Origin: Sanderia malayensis
Lineage: Eukaryota > Cnidaria > Scyphozoa > Semaeostomeae > Pelagiidae
Direction of reading: 5' to 3'
NCBI GenBank assembly: GCA_013076295.1
Contig: RQOL01000906.1
Coordinates: forward strand, 186,001-250,000
Length of the DNA: 64,000 bases
The notes under the pieces are model-generated. The model had not been told where the DNA came from and did not search any database. It was given only the letters and a program-made list of their open reading frames with translations. A program made the position numbers and the translations under genes. Positions 23,789-35,650 of the stretch are shown here, one piece after another (position 1 is the stretch's first letter; every line of letters starts with the position of its first letter).

Positions 23789-24028
23789 TGTAGCGAAGCT
23801 GGGTAGAATAGAACACAGAGAAAACACGTCTGTATGATTGTGCTGCTTTTCTAAATCTGATCCGAATTCTAAGTTACATACAACGACATTAAGATTACTG
23901 GTTAATTAGGTTACATAAATCAATGTGACAGGTCAGCGTGTTACTAGGCGCTTGCTAACTGTTATAATTATTAATTATTAAATGATAATTTATTTGACCT
24001 AGCAACATATAAACACCTAAACACTACA
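23789..24028 (-). repeat. Gypsy B 5' LTR
   Basis: A 240-bp intact LTR, TGTAG...CTACA, next to the primer site, serving as promoter end of the element. It has no insertion, unlike the other LTR. CATT follows at 24029. Confidence 0.92.
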
Positions 24029-24032
24029 CATT

Positions 24033-25550
24033 TATACTAAATTTTTACATTTACCATTGATGACAGTTTCAGAGCGGCTGGCTAATTTAGCGATGTCTTT
24101 AAGTCGAGCGATTTCCTTTTTTGACTCGCGACGCGCATGCGCAAGCGAGTAGATGTTGGTGAGTGGGGAAAAATGTTGTGTCTGTGTCTGTGTCTGTGTA
24201 GACTTTTACTTGCCCATATAAGGTATGTGCCTCAGATTCAAACGCTCACTTTTGATTTGAAGTGAGGCTACCAAGTATGATATCACTTTGCAAGTTTTTC
24301 ATTGGATAAAATGTAAACTTGTTGAAATAACAAACAACATGACGTACCATACTAGATGCTGGGCAAGCTGTGGCAGGGGGGACCACGAGCACGATCACGC
24401 ACGGAGACGGGGAGCATTTTTGACTCGTTGTTGGAAGCATCAGGTGAAAAGAAGAAAGTTTTCTAGCTGTATGCTTATGCAACTAATACAACAATTATAG
24501 TATTTCATTTTTTGTTTTGGAAAATGATAGTTTTTTAACTTGATGAAACAAGATCGAAAACTGGAGTCAAAATGTTTGCTTGAGTGGTCTCAAAACAAAT
24601 GTTTTTTGAATTTGCTGCGCCAACACTAAATTCGTCTCTCTCCATAAGTCTCGCAAGACGAAACTCTTCTAAAGACCTGGATTGGACCGTAACAACTGAA
24701 GACAAAACAGTACAATGAACAAAACTCATATGATTCCATAGAATTAATGTTTAACAGTTGCCAATAATTTATTAAATAACAAATGAACTAACCAATTATC
24801 AACAAAAGTTTTATTTTCACAACGGGCATCCAGCACTTTCAGAGATATCTAGGTAGGCCTTCACAACCCGAATCTTTATCATCACTGCCGTACCCAGCTC
24901 TGGGTCTTCTTGCAAGAGGTTCTCCTTCGTGCGAGTTTCAACTATACGAACTGACTACTGAATAGTCTTCGTCTTCATCGCTATCCTCAGGAAGACTTCG
25001 TCCTTCGTTGTCAGAGGAATTTGTTTTGAGCTACTATTTTCGCAATCCGACATTTTGAAAAGATTTTAGCCAGACACTGTTTCATTCAACACAGGCCGGG
25101 CAGCTCTTGCTCAGAGAGCAATAGTTGAAGAACAATAGCTCGGTTCATTCTGACGTCACACTGGATCAAAATCTTGAAAGTTTTATTTTTTTCAAAATTT
25201 GTTAACATTTCTGTTTTAATTGAAAGCAACGAGAATTGACTCATAATGTGAGGAAAATATAGCGCAGACCTGGCTGTGTTTGAGCTTGGAAAAAATATAC
25301 TTAAACTCTTCAGAAAACACTCAAAATAGGTTCATAGTGATACTCAGATCTTTTTCTCTCTATCTCCGTAAAAAAATCCATATCTCATTTCAGGCTGCAT
25401 AAGCCCTTTAATTTAATATTACTTTCTTCACTTTCTGGATAATACAGTGAAATAAAAGCCATCTGTCGCGAGTCACCTCAAGGTTCCTTTGATCTTGACA
25501 CTTATGCATTTCATACAAATTGTCGCTAGCTCAATTTCATGTTGGACGAA
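24033..25550. other. Non-coding stretch right of gypsy B
   Basis: Contains a short TGTCTG hexamer run near 24177-24207. On the minus strand near 25053-24890 an ATG is followed by an acidic, serine-rich frame (SLPEDSDEDEDYSVVSS) broken by stops; it could be the first exon of a decayed repeat-family gene but I cannot name it. Otherwise nothing recognised. Confidence 0.4.
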
Positions 25551-25559
25551 ATTACTTTG

Positions 25560-25936
25560 AAATTTTGTTTCAAATTTGACCCCCTGATTTACAAGTGCAA
25601 GTCCACGCAACCGATAATGTTCATAACATTTCCCGATGCGTCAATGATACTATGTTGGGAGGATTCAATCTCGTTATGTACGTCAAACATTTCTAGGGTT
25701 TCTGTATAGATAACAGAGCAACTTGCACCAGAGTCTAATAAATGGTTAATCTGTATATTTTCACATACAATCTTTACAACTGCAGAGAAGCCATTTAATA
25801 TATTGGCTGGTCTATATAGTCATTGGGACTTCGGGCATTGTTTGTCCCATGAGACGTGGCCGTAGTTTCCACAGGCCTGACAAAAGCTTTTTGGGAATTC
25901 TCGCACAAAGTGTTCGGGACTTTGGCATGCACGGCA
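25560..25936 (-). pseudogene. Gypsy-type zinc knuckles and aspartic protease fragment
   Basis: The minus strand first reads CRACQSPEHFVREF and CQACGNYGHVSWDKQC, two gag-type zinc knuckles; the last Cys of the first one is Phe. A stop follows (25822-25820). Then, in another frame, LLDSGASCSVIYTETLEMF gives the DSG active site of a retroviral-type protease (about 25742-25690), followed by a weakly recognisable IDASGNVMNIIG flap region. It is probably the upstream part of gypsy A; otherwise an independent fragment. Confidence 0.65.
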
Positions 25937-25939
25937 TTA

Positions 25940-26989
25940 ACTTTGTAAATCTTCGATATCTGGAGCTAGACAATAATATTTACCCTCACGGGCTGGAATT
26001 TATAGCTTTGCTATACAGCTATCACCATAACTACACTTGAAATATTATCAAAATATGAGCTGTTGCTTCAAATACACATCAGATAAGAAAAAGTATCGTT
26101 ATTTTCATGCGTTATTAGTCAAAAATAGCAAAATTCTGCTGTACACGCGCCAGGATCTGCTAGGCCTAGCGGTTTTGCAAAGTTTTAGCGCACTCGACCT
26201 GGTCTTAATCTTATAAATGCATAGATAAAAGCTCACAAATTTTCAACACTATCAATTCTATCTAAAAGTCGTTGAAATAGAGTTTGCCCTTATTAGTTGA
26301 ATAGATTTCGAATTCACATTGTTGTTCGAAACCATCCCGCACCACTAAAGATTCAAAACAATATGTAAAGCTCGCTCGGGACTGCGACGCTGAAGTCGAA
26401 AAAACTCGTTTGTTTGCAGAATAAGCGCGAGCAAATCGTCCACATTTTTGTGAAAATCGTGTGGAAAAAATAGAATTTTTAACCTACTTCACCAACATTA
26501 AATCTTACTTAACTTGGTCAATATTCGTCCAGTACACCCCGAGATTAGGTTAATGATTACACCATTATTCGAAAAGGAACGTCAGGATTCGAAAGGCGGC
26601 TTCATCATTCAAATGATGATGATGATCTAATGTTTCTAAAAATAGATGTTCTAAAACCGGTTTCAAACCTGTTTCCATTCAAACCCGCAAAAAATAGGAT
26701 TTTCAACCCACTTGATCAACTTTAAATCTCACTTAACGTGGCCAATACTTGTCCAGTACACACCAAAATTATGCAAATACGAAGCTAATATTTTGGAGAA
26801 CAGTTATCGGAATACCTTGGGTTACAAAAATGTACTGTAGCAAGCTGATGTTGAATTGACAACCCACATTTATTAGGCTTTGGTATAAAAATACAGTGAA
26901 AGTTTAAATGAGAAAAATCGCCCGAGAATGACGCGAAAAATTCAAACTTTGAGCTTTTAGAGGCAAAAAAGACGCTGAAAATCATTTAA
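25940..26989. other. AT-rich stretch without a recognised gene
   Basis: Two related phrases, near 26455-26560 (AACTTGGTCAATATTCGTCC) and 26695-26770 (AACGTGGCCAATACTTGTCC), show an internal imperfect duplication about 240 bp apart. A GATGATGATGATGAT-type run lies near 26614. No protein recognised. Confidence 0.5.
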
Positions 26990-27008
26990 ACATGCTTCTG
27001 ATAAAACA

Positions 27009-28415
27009 TTGAATTCTTTGAACTGTTTGCTTTTCAATTGCCGATCACTGCAAAATAAGGTTGCTCTTTTTATGGAACATGTTCAAGATTTGAATGCAGA
27101 TATTATATTTTTAACAGAAACCTGGCTCCAAAAAAAGAGTGATGCAGTTACAGCAATTTTTAATGATTATAATTATACACTTGTTCATATACCCCGTCAA
27201 AATAGAAAGAAGCAGATAGGTGGTGGAGTTGGCATTCTTACCAAAGCTGGCTTGAGACATAAATCAGTTCCTATTAAGGAATTCCAGTCATTTGAATGTT
27301 GCATGACAAGTCTTACGTTGAGGAAAAATGATGCTCTTTTACTTGTTGTTATATACCGACTTGGTTATGAATGCTCGCAAACATTTATCAGTGAACTTAC
27401 AGAGCTTTTAGAAATGCTAACCGGTTCCACTCATACTTACGCAATAGCCGGTGACTTTAACATTCAAGTAGATGTAACCAATAACAAACTAACTAAAGAA
27501 TTCTTGCAACTTATTACCTTATTTAATCTAACTCAACATGTGCAAGGTCCAACTCACGCCGATGGTCACACAATAGACTCAGTTCTTACCTGTACAAATG
27601 AATTGCCAACATCAAATACACTTGTCTGTGACATACATTTGAGTGACCATAGCTTGGTGTCTTTCATTTTAAAATTAAATTGCCATCAACATCTATATAA
27701 AACAATAAAGTACAGAAATATGAAACGATTGGATAAAGAGACCTTCTCATCTGACGTCAAAAGCAGTATCAAGATCCAGGAGAATATTAATTGTGAAAGT
27801 GACTTTGAATCCATGGCTAAAAATTATAATGATGCGCTTCGCACAATTCTAGAAACACATGCACCGATTAAAGAGAAAACAATCAAGGAGGTAAGAAAGG
27901 CGCCTTGGTTTGATGCTGAATATTGCGAGCTTAGAAAACTAAGAAGGCGAGCCGAAAAAGTGTATAGAAAAGTGAAGACAACATCGAGCAAGGAAACATT
28001 CATGAAATTAAGATCTGATGCAACTAAACTAGCGAAAATTAAAAAAATACAATACTACAAGGATAAATTCAATAACTCTGACAATAAAGCTAAGACATTA
28101 TTTGAAATATCAAAGTCACTTACCTTGCCTATTTCTTGTATTCAACCACAATCTGCACAAAGTAATGTGTCATTAGCAAATACGTTTAGTAAGCACTCCC
28201 AAAACAAAATTAATGAAATAAGAAAGTCTTTTAACTTACCACGTCCTCTTGACCAATCTTCGCATGTGTGCCCATCCACAACAAACTGCTTGCCTCAATT
28301 TGAACCTACAACAATCCAAGAACTCAATCAAATCATTAAATCGACTCAAATTAAGTCTTCCCCAAACGATCCCCTCAACAAGCAATGCCTATTAGACAAC
28401 ATCACAACTAGTTGA
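27009..28415 (+). pseudogene. LINE endonuclease and RT lead-in
   Basis: The N-terminal third is an APE-like endonuclease. It starts LLFNCRSLQNKVALF, keeps the catalytic Glu in FLTETWL, the GDFNIQVD motif and SDHSLVSF. The middle part (IKEVRKAPWFDAEYCELRKL) is the usual linker before RT. The frame runs to SSPNDPLNKQCLLDNIT and then hits a stop where the RT fingers should begin. Endonuclease residues all look intact. Confidence 0.82.
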
Positions 28416-28422
28416 GAGATGT

Positions 28423-29709
28423 GTGGCTCCTCGCCTTCAGAAGCATATTTTTGACAACAAGCTTGACTCTCCCTGCCAATTTGGGTACAAAAAGAATCAC
28501 TTCACTGAATTACTGCTCCTCAACACAATGGACAGTATTGCGGCAGCATTTGACAAGAGTTGTGCAACTGTACTTCTTTTATTAGATTTAAGTGCTGCAT
28601 TTGACACTGTGGACCAAGATATTCTCCTTGAAATTCTCAAAAGGAGGCTTGGTGTTAACGGGATCGCATTGAAATGGTCTACATCGTATTTGAAGGGTCG
28701 GTCTCAACAAGTGCTGATCTCTGGTGCACTCTCTGAGTCAACAATGTTAAATTTTGGTGTTCCCCCAGAATCTGTCCTTGGACCAACATTATTTAATATC
28801 TATATGCAACCATTATACTCTGTAATAGATAGTACAGGATTTAAAATTACTGGATTTGCTGATGATCATCAACTATATAAGTCATTTCACCCAGTATTTC
28901 AATCCAGTGTCCTAACAAAAGATGTTCACAAGTGTCTTTCATTAACATCCAGCTGGATGGATGCTCATTTTTTAAAGTTGAATAAAGCAAAAACAAAGAT
29001 ATTTGTAATAGCACCCGAATCAATTAAAGCTAAGATCAAAATTCATGGAACAATTATTGATGGAGAATGCATTCGGTTTGTTGATAGTGCAAGAAATCTT
29101 GGTGTCATTATGGATGAAAATTTGAGCTTTGAAAACAACATTAAAAAAATTGTCGTTGATTGCTACTCGATTCTAAGAAACATTGCCCGGATTAAATGCT
29201 TTCTTCCCAGAGAGGTACTTAATACCTTAGTTACGTCATTAGTTACATCAAAGCTCGATTATTGTAATTCGCTGCTATATAATGTTAACATAAAATCAAT
29301 TAAAAAACTCCAATCAGTTCAAAATGCGGCTGCCCGTATAGTATGCAATATAAGGAAATTTAGCGGGGTACCTCTTTCCCCATTGTTCTGTCAGCTACAT
29401 TGGTTGCAGGTTCGAGAAAGAATAATTTTCAAAATATCACTGATCGTACACAATTGTCTTTGGGGAATCGCACCTTCGTCCATAAAAAGTAAAATTATAA
29501 TATTAAACAAACGAACAATGATGTTAGAGGTACCAATCTGCATATCCAAACATGGTGAACGAGCTATTTCCAGAGCGGGCCCTAAAGTTTGGAATAACTT
29601 ACCTATTCAAATAAGACTAATTGAAGTTAAGGATGCTTTTAAATCCACTCTAAAATCATTTCTCATGACAACAAATTTAACTAACTTTTTCAATAATGTA
29701 AATAGTTAG
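28423..29709 (+). pseudogene. LINE reverse transcriptase lacking part of the fingers
   Basis: Open from VAPRLQKHIF through LLLLDLSAAFDTVDQDIL (first catalytic Asp), GVPPESVLGPTLFNIYM (GVPQGS changed to GVPPES) and ITGFADDHQLYKSF (catalytic FADD), to the C-terminal PKVWNNLPIQIR motif and a stop at 29709. The segment that normally holds the K/R-x-YRPVS fingers motif, about 60-80 codons, is missing at the junction with the upstream frame. The deletion also shifts frame. Confidence 0.82.
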
Positions 29710-29989
29710 CCTGTAAAAAGTTTCTAATTTACCTTAGCAGGAAAAAGGTTTTTAGTCAATCTGATTTTACTTTTCCGAAATGAAATTTATTTTGTGAAAA
29801 ATTTATAGTCAATTTTAGTCTACTTTAAAAAATCCTATTTCTTGTATAAATATTTTAAATAGTTCACAGTTGAGCAAACTGCCCATATAATACATATGGC
29901 GGTAGAAACTGTGGGTAAGACCCAATTATTATTATTATTATTATTATCACCACAACACACGACAGTCTTCCTGCCTTGGTTTTTCTCTA

Positions 29990-30145
29990 CAAACAATATC
30001 AACCAATTTTAAGAAAAATTTCCTTACATTTGATGGTGTCAAGCTTTGGAATTCACTGCCATTAGATTTGAAAAAAAAAACAAATAAAAGCCTATCTTTC
30101 AAAAATAAGATAAAGTACTACCTTTTAGAAAATATAACTGATTGA
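29990..30145 (+). pseudogene. C-terminal end of a second LINE
   Basis: The plus strand reads GVKLWNSLPLDLKKKTNKSL and ends KIKYYLLENITD with a stop at 30143-30145, the typical last 40 residues of a CR1/L2-like LINE ORF2. It begins right after the tail of the upstream LINE, so the first LINE may have inserted into, or next to, an older one. Confidence 0.65.
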
Positions 30146-30649
30146 AATTGATTGTAATTTTGCTAGTTTTACCTATTTGCATAATTTTGTCTCTCTATTT
30201 TTATCTCTTTTTCTTTTTTTTGTTATTATATGATCATTATTTTTCTTTCGATGATCACTTTTTTTCTTTCTTTTTATCTTTATTTTTTCAAGCTTTGCCG
30301 TTTCTTATTGTTAATATCCAAACCAAAATTAAACTTATGTATTGTCAAATCACGTCAACTAACTGGGCATATGGCTTTGATAGCTCTATCTCAGTTCTTT
30401 CCATGTGTCCATCATCTAAGTATAGTAAACCGTTGTTTTTCCCTGATAATTTTGTAATTAAGAATATATAATTAATGATTGTATTTTTAAACAACTTTAT
30501 TTTATATTATGATGTAACTTGTAACTAGCAATCTGCTGAAAAAATTTAGAGTCTGAGTTTGAGTTTGAGTGAAGATGTGAATTAAGAGTCTGGGACGAGA
30601 CTGAGTCGAGATGAGGAAGCAGAGAGAAAGATAGGAGATAGATAGTACT
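30146..30649. other. 3' UTR-like and flanking DNA
   Basis: T-rich stretch after the LINE stop, ending near 30565 with GAGTTTGAG-type words. The part 30580-30645 is purine-rich and ends in TACT, the word flanking the next element. No gene seen. Confidence 0.45.
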
Positions 30650-30965
30650 CTATCCTCACTGTTCTCTATTCTTCTCCTTTCAAATATGGATAAGATGTGG
30701 CAAGTGCGAAGGTGGCTTCGCTATTTGAAAGGAGAAGGGGGAATTTGGCTTCCGTCGCTGCGGGAGGTGGGTGGGTCGCCGAAACTTAGACCCCCAAATT
30801 CTCTGACTTGGTGCGTATTTGCTAGAGAACTGTGATAACCACGAGGAACCAATATATATGCCCTTATTCCCCTCTGGGAGATAGAAATATCCCGGATATT
30901 ACTAGTAAAAATGCATAAATTATCTTATCCTGGTCACGTGTCAGAATACATCACAGTGAGGATAG
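30650..30965. mobile_element. 316-bp MITE (E1), deletion derivative of the adjacent 6.7-kb element
   Basis: Ends CTATCCTCACTG and its inverse CAGTGAGGATAG, flanked by TACT at 30646-30649 and 30966-30969. The first ~58 bp match the left end of the neighbouring 6.7-kb element and the last ~185 bp match its right end (37474-37662). Near its left end a stem pairs CTTCTCCTTTCAAAT with ATTTGAAAGGAGAAG. Confidence 0.82.
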
Positions 30966-33089
30966 TACTCTATCCTCACTGTTCTCTATTCTTCTCCTTT
31001 CAAATATGGATAAGACGTGGCAAATGCTCGTCGGCTACTGCAATTGGAAATCCTTCCAGGTCCTTTTAGCGAGGCACGGATGAGCTATTCAGGCGCGACC
31101 AGAGTTTCCTCTTCATCACTCAAAAAACTAAAAAAAACCATGAAAGGAACAAAAATACGCAGAGAAATGTTGTTATGGCAATTATAGCGGAAGAAGCCAC
31201 TGCAGTGAAGGTCGCATCTGTCCAATTGAGCATATCTTGAAAAATGCTAAGCCGTAGTGCGGTAATGTCAGCAAATGGTGAAAGGCGATAACGCTTCTGG
31301 TCGACAATCGAGACGATCAGCATCGGAAAATGACATCATGGCATGAATATGCATGGCATACGGACAGGAGTCCACAAGACAAAAGGCAAATGAAATGTAC
31401 GAAAAACGTTAAATCTCTCTTATGCCGTCAATAAAATAATAAAAAAGGTGTTTATGTCATGCCAAGAATAATAACGGAGGTACCTACCGTTGATCCGTGC
31501 TTAAGTGCCTTGAAGCCTATCAACAGGCCACTGTCAGAGAGTATACCAAACAGAACCGAGAGCGAGGGCGAATTCATTGCTGTATAGAAGCAAGATTTTT
31601 TGCAGCAAGGAGTAGTAACTGTACTTCAAGCATTAAAATGAAGACGAAGAAAAAGTACAAAATAATCAAAATAGTAACTTTAAATATGCTGTGGTTGACC
31701 AACATTTCGATCAACTGGACTGTTGGATTGGGGAAATTTTGTATAGCCATGCTTGCTGTCTGCCATGAAGAATGTTTTCGCATGGTCTTCCCACTTGTTC
31801 TGCGTGATGATGGTGAACAACCGGCTCTGGATTAGATATAACACCAAACAGGCATGTTGGCCTGAAAAGTAGAAGAAGGGGCTGACTTCTTGGCTGGAAC
31901 TTTGATATCTATGTCAACAGGCATTAACCAGTCCGCAAAATAGGGTGTGAAAACCAACAATCGAGGCTAGACGAGATCTTTGTGGCTGAGCCCATGTGGA
32001 TTTGTTCCTGGAAAGCCATGAAAGCTCGTGGATCATCAGAAAAATGTGAAGATTGGCTGGCATAAAATTTTTGTAAGCCGCAGCAGAAAAATCAATATGC
32101 TGTTGTCCGGACGAGGCACAAAAAGTGATTAACCTTTCTTGAACCAACTCGTGGATAGGCAATCGTGGACCCAAGTATGTCAAATTTTGTCCGCACATTC
32201 CTGGAAACGCCTTAATGTTGTAGCAACTTTGTAACGTCATATGTCTGTACGGTTTTTATGTCCGAAATCAATTTATGGGTAGTAAATGAAGTACTACTCG
32301 ATACCTCGATTCGGATCGAATAAATGCCTTCTCATCGAATAAATGCTGCCTTTGAACACAGTCGAAAAATCAATTTATGTACCTGCAAGTTGTTTGACAG
32401 TCTTGAGGAAATTGTATATTTAAATACATTGCAGCTGATACATTGCAGCGTAGGCGGGGTGATGTCGAGAGACTGGTACCGGAAACCTGAACAGCAGAGG
32501 CTTTTTCGTGAAGGGTGTGGAACCAATGGGAAACTTGAGCCTTACCACCATGGACTGTGAAGGATACCAAAGAGGGGGAATGATAGAGCGAAGAATGCAG
32601 CATGATTGTGTTGCAAGGAAATATACAGCAGGTAATTCATTCTACGGCAGATATGAACCTACCATCCCTTGCAGATAACATTGAAATACCATTGGAATAG
32701 GTTTGTGCTCCTGCATTGCGGGATTTCTAGCTACAATTCGAAGGCGAAAGTGAACAAGGTAAATGTCATACGTGAAGCAACATGCTGCCTGCTTCATTGC
32801 AATCGGATGAAAAGCTCGAGAGTCAGAAGCCATTGCGTTGAAAACTAGAGGCGTCCAGAGAAAGTAACGGCTTGTGCGCCAAGGTATTATAGAGCGATTC
32901 CCGTGGACGGAAAGATACTACGATAAGTGTTCTGCAGGTCATGAGCCTAGTGTCCATTATCACCAGTTGGATTGAAATTTGGGATTCAGAGAATGGTGAA
33001 TATGCTGGTACATGGTGAAAACCGATTTGCCTTTCTTCGGGAGGCTAGTCAGGGATAAGCAACATGGCGGTTTTTGCCAAATGCAGCGC

Positions 33090-35650
33090 TCTACTGCAAC
33101 AGGCTGCTTATATCGTACGAACACACATCTGAGTGGCTGGTTTGAGGGTCGACCATCGACGGCAAACTTTGCTGTAGCAGTAACGGACATAGAAGTGATA
33201 GATACCAATAGAGTGAAAATAGAAGGTTAATCCAGCAAAGAAAACATGACACATAAAGCAAAGACAGATGGAGGACCCCCAAACCCAGCCACTCAGAGCT
33301 GACAGCACGAATGCCGCGCATGAAGGCCCATAGTGAGGCCCCCAAGTGACTGAGCCGGAGAGAGTGCAATGAGAATAGATTGTAGCTAGTCCAGGTGAGG
33401 AAAGAGACAGCTAAGAAGACAAGCGTCGAAATCGAGACAAGAAGAATTGATACTTGACAACATAGTGGACATAGTGGAATATTTTGGATGACTCGTATAT
33501 CGAAAATTAGGACACACATAGTTTAAAGTCCGATCACATGGATGAAGTGCAACCTCGCTATCGAAACAGTGAGAACATCGTAGGAGCTGGGGAACGAAAA
33601 TCGATACGCGGAAAACCTGATCATCTCTTAAAGCAGAAATATTGCGATAAAATCACATAGTCATTATAATAGACACATCGCAGTAACGGGGAAACGAACT
33701 CAATGAGCGAAAAGACATGATCTTCTTATAAAATTAAAACGTCATGATACAAAAACATGGGGTCATCGCAGGAAGTGCAAATCGCAGTCTCGGAAAGGTG
33801 TAAACAATTGCCATACACGTACACCCAATCATCTCACAAGTTACAAATCGCGACATCTGGGAGAAGGAAAATCGATATGCGAAAAGGATGGTCATCATAG
33901 AAGGCAATGTCACGATACCAACTGTGTGATCATCGCAAACATTCTACACAACGGAATATTGGGGCAATGAAAATTGCTCTGTGAAAAAACATGGACATCA
34001 TATGAGGCAGAAATCTGGCGATAAAGAACACATGATCATCTCATGAAGTACATATCGCAGTCTCGGCGTAACGAAATGGATAAGCGAAAACGTGATCATG
34101 ATCAAAGGCATAAATACCCGCGATACAACTACATGATCATCTCATCAAACAGAAACAGTGCGATACAAGACATGATCGTCTTAGAAGTTACACATCGAAA
34201 TATCAGGTCAACGAAATCAAGAATGTGAAGACATGATCGTTTCATACATTCTAAACATCGTGGTATAAACGAAAGTTCAATTTGGAAAATTGCACATCCC
34301 AATATCAGGGGAACCAGATAAAAATGCGAAAAACGTGATCATCTCATTCATGCAAATGAGATGATCATCGCGATAGAGGCACATGATTATCGTGGAAATT
34401 ACACTTCGGAATATAAGGGAGGCAAAATCGAAATGGGAAAAAACCTGATCATCTCGTACATGGTAAAACACCTGCGATACAACTACATGATCAATCGAGA
34501 AAAATTACGCATTGCATTTATCGTTCTATTGCAACGAACTGCTCATATCGTGCGAACATGCAGCTGAGTGGCTGGTTTGAGGGTCGACCATCGACGGTAC
34601 ACTTGGCGGTAGACGTAACGTACTTGGAAATGATAGATACAATAGAGTGAAAAGAGAAAGTTAACCCAGCGAAGGAACATAACACAAAAGCAAAGACAGA
34701 TGGAGGACCCCCAATCCCAGCCACTCAGAGCTGACAGCACGAGTGCCGCGCATTAAGGCCCAGTTAGGCCCCCAAGTGACTGAGCCGGAGAGAGTGCAAT
34801 GAAAAATAGATGGTAGCAAGTACAGGTGAGAAAAGAGACAGCTAAGAAGACAAGCGTCGAAATCGAGACAAGAAGAATTGATACTTGACAACATAGTGGA
34901 CATAGTGGAATATTTTGGATGACACTTATATCGAAAATTAGGACACACATAGTTCAAAGTCCGATCACATGGATGAAGTGCAACCTTGCTATCGAAACAG
35001 TGAGAACATCGTAGGAGCTGGGGAACGAAAATCGATACGCGGAAAACCTGATCATCTCTTAAAGCAGAAATATTGCGATAAAATCACATAGTCATTATAA
35101 TAGACACATCGCAGTAACGGGGAAACGAACTCAATGAGCGAAAAGACATGATCTTCTTATAAAATTAAAACGTCATGATACAAAAACATGGGGTCATCGC
35201 AGGAAGTGCAAATCGCAGTCTCGGAAAGGTGTAAACAATTGCCATACACGTACACCCAATCATCTCACAAGTTACAAATCGCGACATCTGGGAGAAGGAA
35301 AATCGATATGCGAAAAGGATGGTCATCATAGAAGGCAATGTCACGATACCAACTGTGTGATCATCGCAAACATTCTACACAACGGAATATTGGGGCAATG
35401 AAAATTGCTCTGTGAAAAAACATGGACATCATATGAGGCAGAAATCTGGCGATAAAGAACACATGATCATCTCATGAAGTACATATCGCAGTCTCGGCGT
35501 AACGAAATGGATAAGCGAAAACGTGATCATGATCAAAGGCATAAATACCCGCGATACAACTACATGATCATCTCATCAAACAGAAACAGTGCGATACAAG
35601 ACATGATCGTCTTAGAAGTTACACATCGCAATATCAGGGTAACGAAATCG
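33090..35650. repeat. 1.43-kb direct duplication
   Basis: Sequence from about 33090 recurs from about 34521 with a constant offset of 1431-1432 bp. The part 33541-34185 versus 34972-35616 is almost identical by eye, whereas the part 33090-33540 versus 34521-34971 has many substitutions and small indels. Both copies are non-coding and rich in TGATCATC- and ATCGCGATA-like words. Confidence 0.85.

Larger units (their letters stand above)
16539..24028 (-). mobile_element. Gypsy element B: nearly full-length Ty3/gypsy retrotransposon
   Basis: Two 240-bp LTRs bound a 4.8-kb interior. The left LTR is 16539-16604 plus 18838-19011 (split by a DNA transposon); the right one is 23789-24028. Both read TGTAG...CTACA and differ at roughly 3 percent of positions by eye. 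The 4-bp word CATT flanks both outer ends (16535-16538 and 24029-24032). On the minus strand the order is LTR, primer site, gag, frameshift site, protease, RT, RNase H, integrase, polypurine tract, LTR. Damage is light: one stop in gag and three frameshifts in pol, with catalytic residues kept. It is much younger than gypsy A. Confidence 0.9.
10880..25936 (-). mobile_element. Gypsy element A: decayed Ty3/gypsy scaffold containing nested insertions
   Basis: Pieces of one minus-strand gypsy element are spread over this interval in the correct order: zinc knuckles and protease (25936-25560), RT N-terminus (15118-14719), RT C-terminus (13678-13150), RNase H (13145-12600), integrase (12583-11654) and pol C-terminus to 11120. 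The intervals between them are filled by other elements, including gypsy B. That the gag/protease piece and the pol piece are one element is inferred from strand, order and the CTTTAATTT word found at both edges of the large gap (15124 and about 25408). If that word is not a real junction, these are two separate gypsy fragments. Confidence 0.55.
26990..29948 (+). mobile_element. CR1/L2-like LINE with ATT-repeat tail
   Basis: An APE-type LINE with endonuclease (27009-28415) and RT (28423-29709) and a short 3' UTR ending in a run of ATT units (about 29924-29948) instead of poly-A, as in CR1/L2-group elements. No ORF1 is seen upstream, so the copy is probably 5' truncated. The join between the two open frames is an internal deletion. 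Otherwise the frames are long and clean, so it is a fairly young copy. Confidence 0.82.

Noticed and set aside
33091..33519. 142-codon hydrophobic minus-strand ORF as a membrane protein
   Set aside because: The plus strand is purine-rich, which forces Leu/Phe/Ser codons on the other strand; the duplicated copy at 34753-34957 does not keep the frame.
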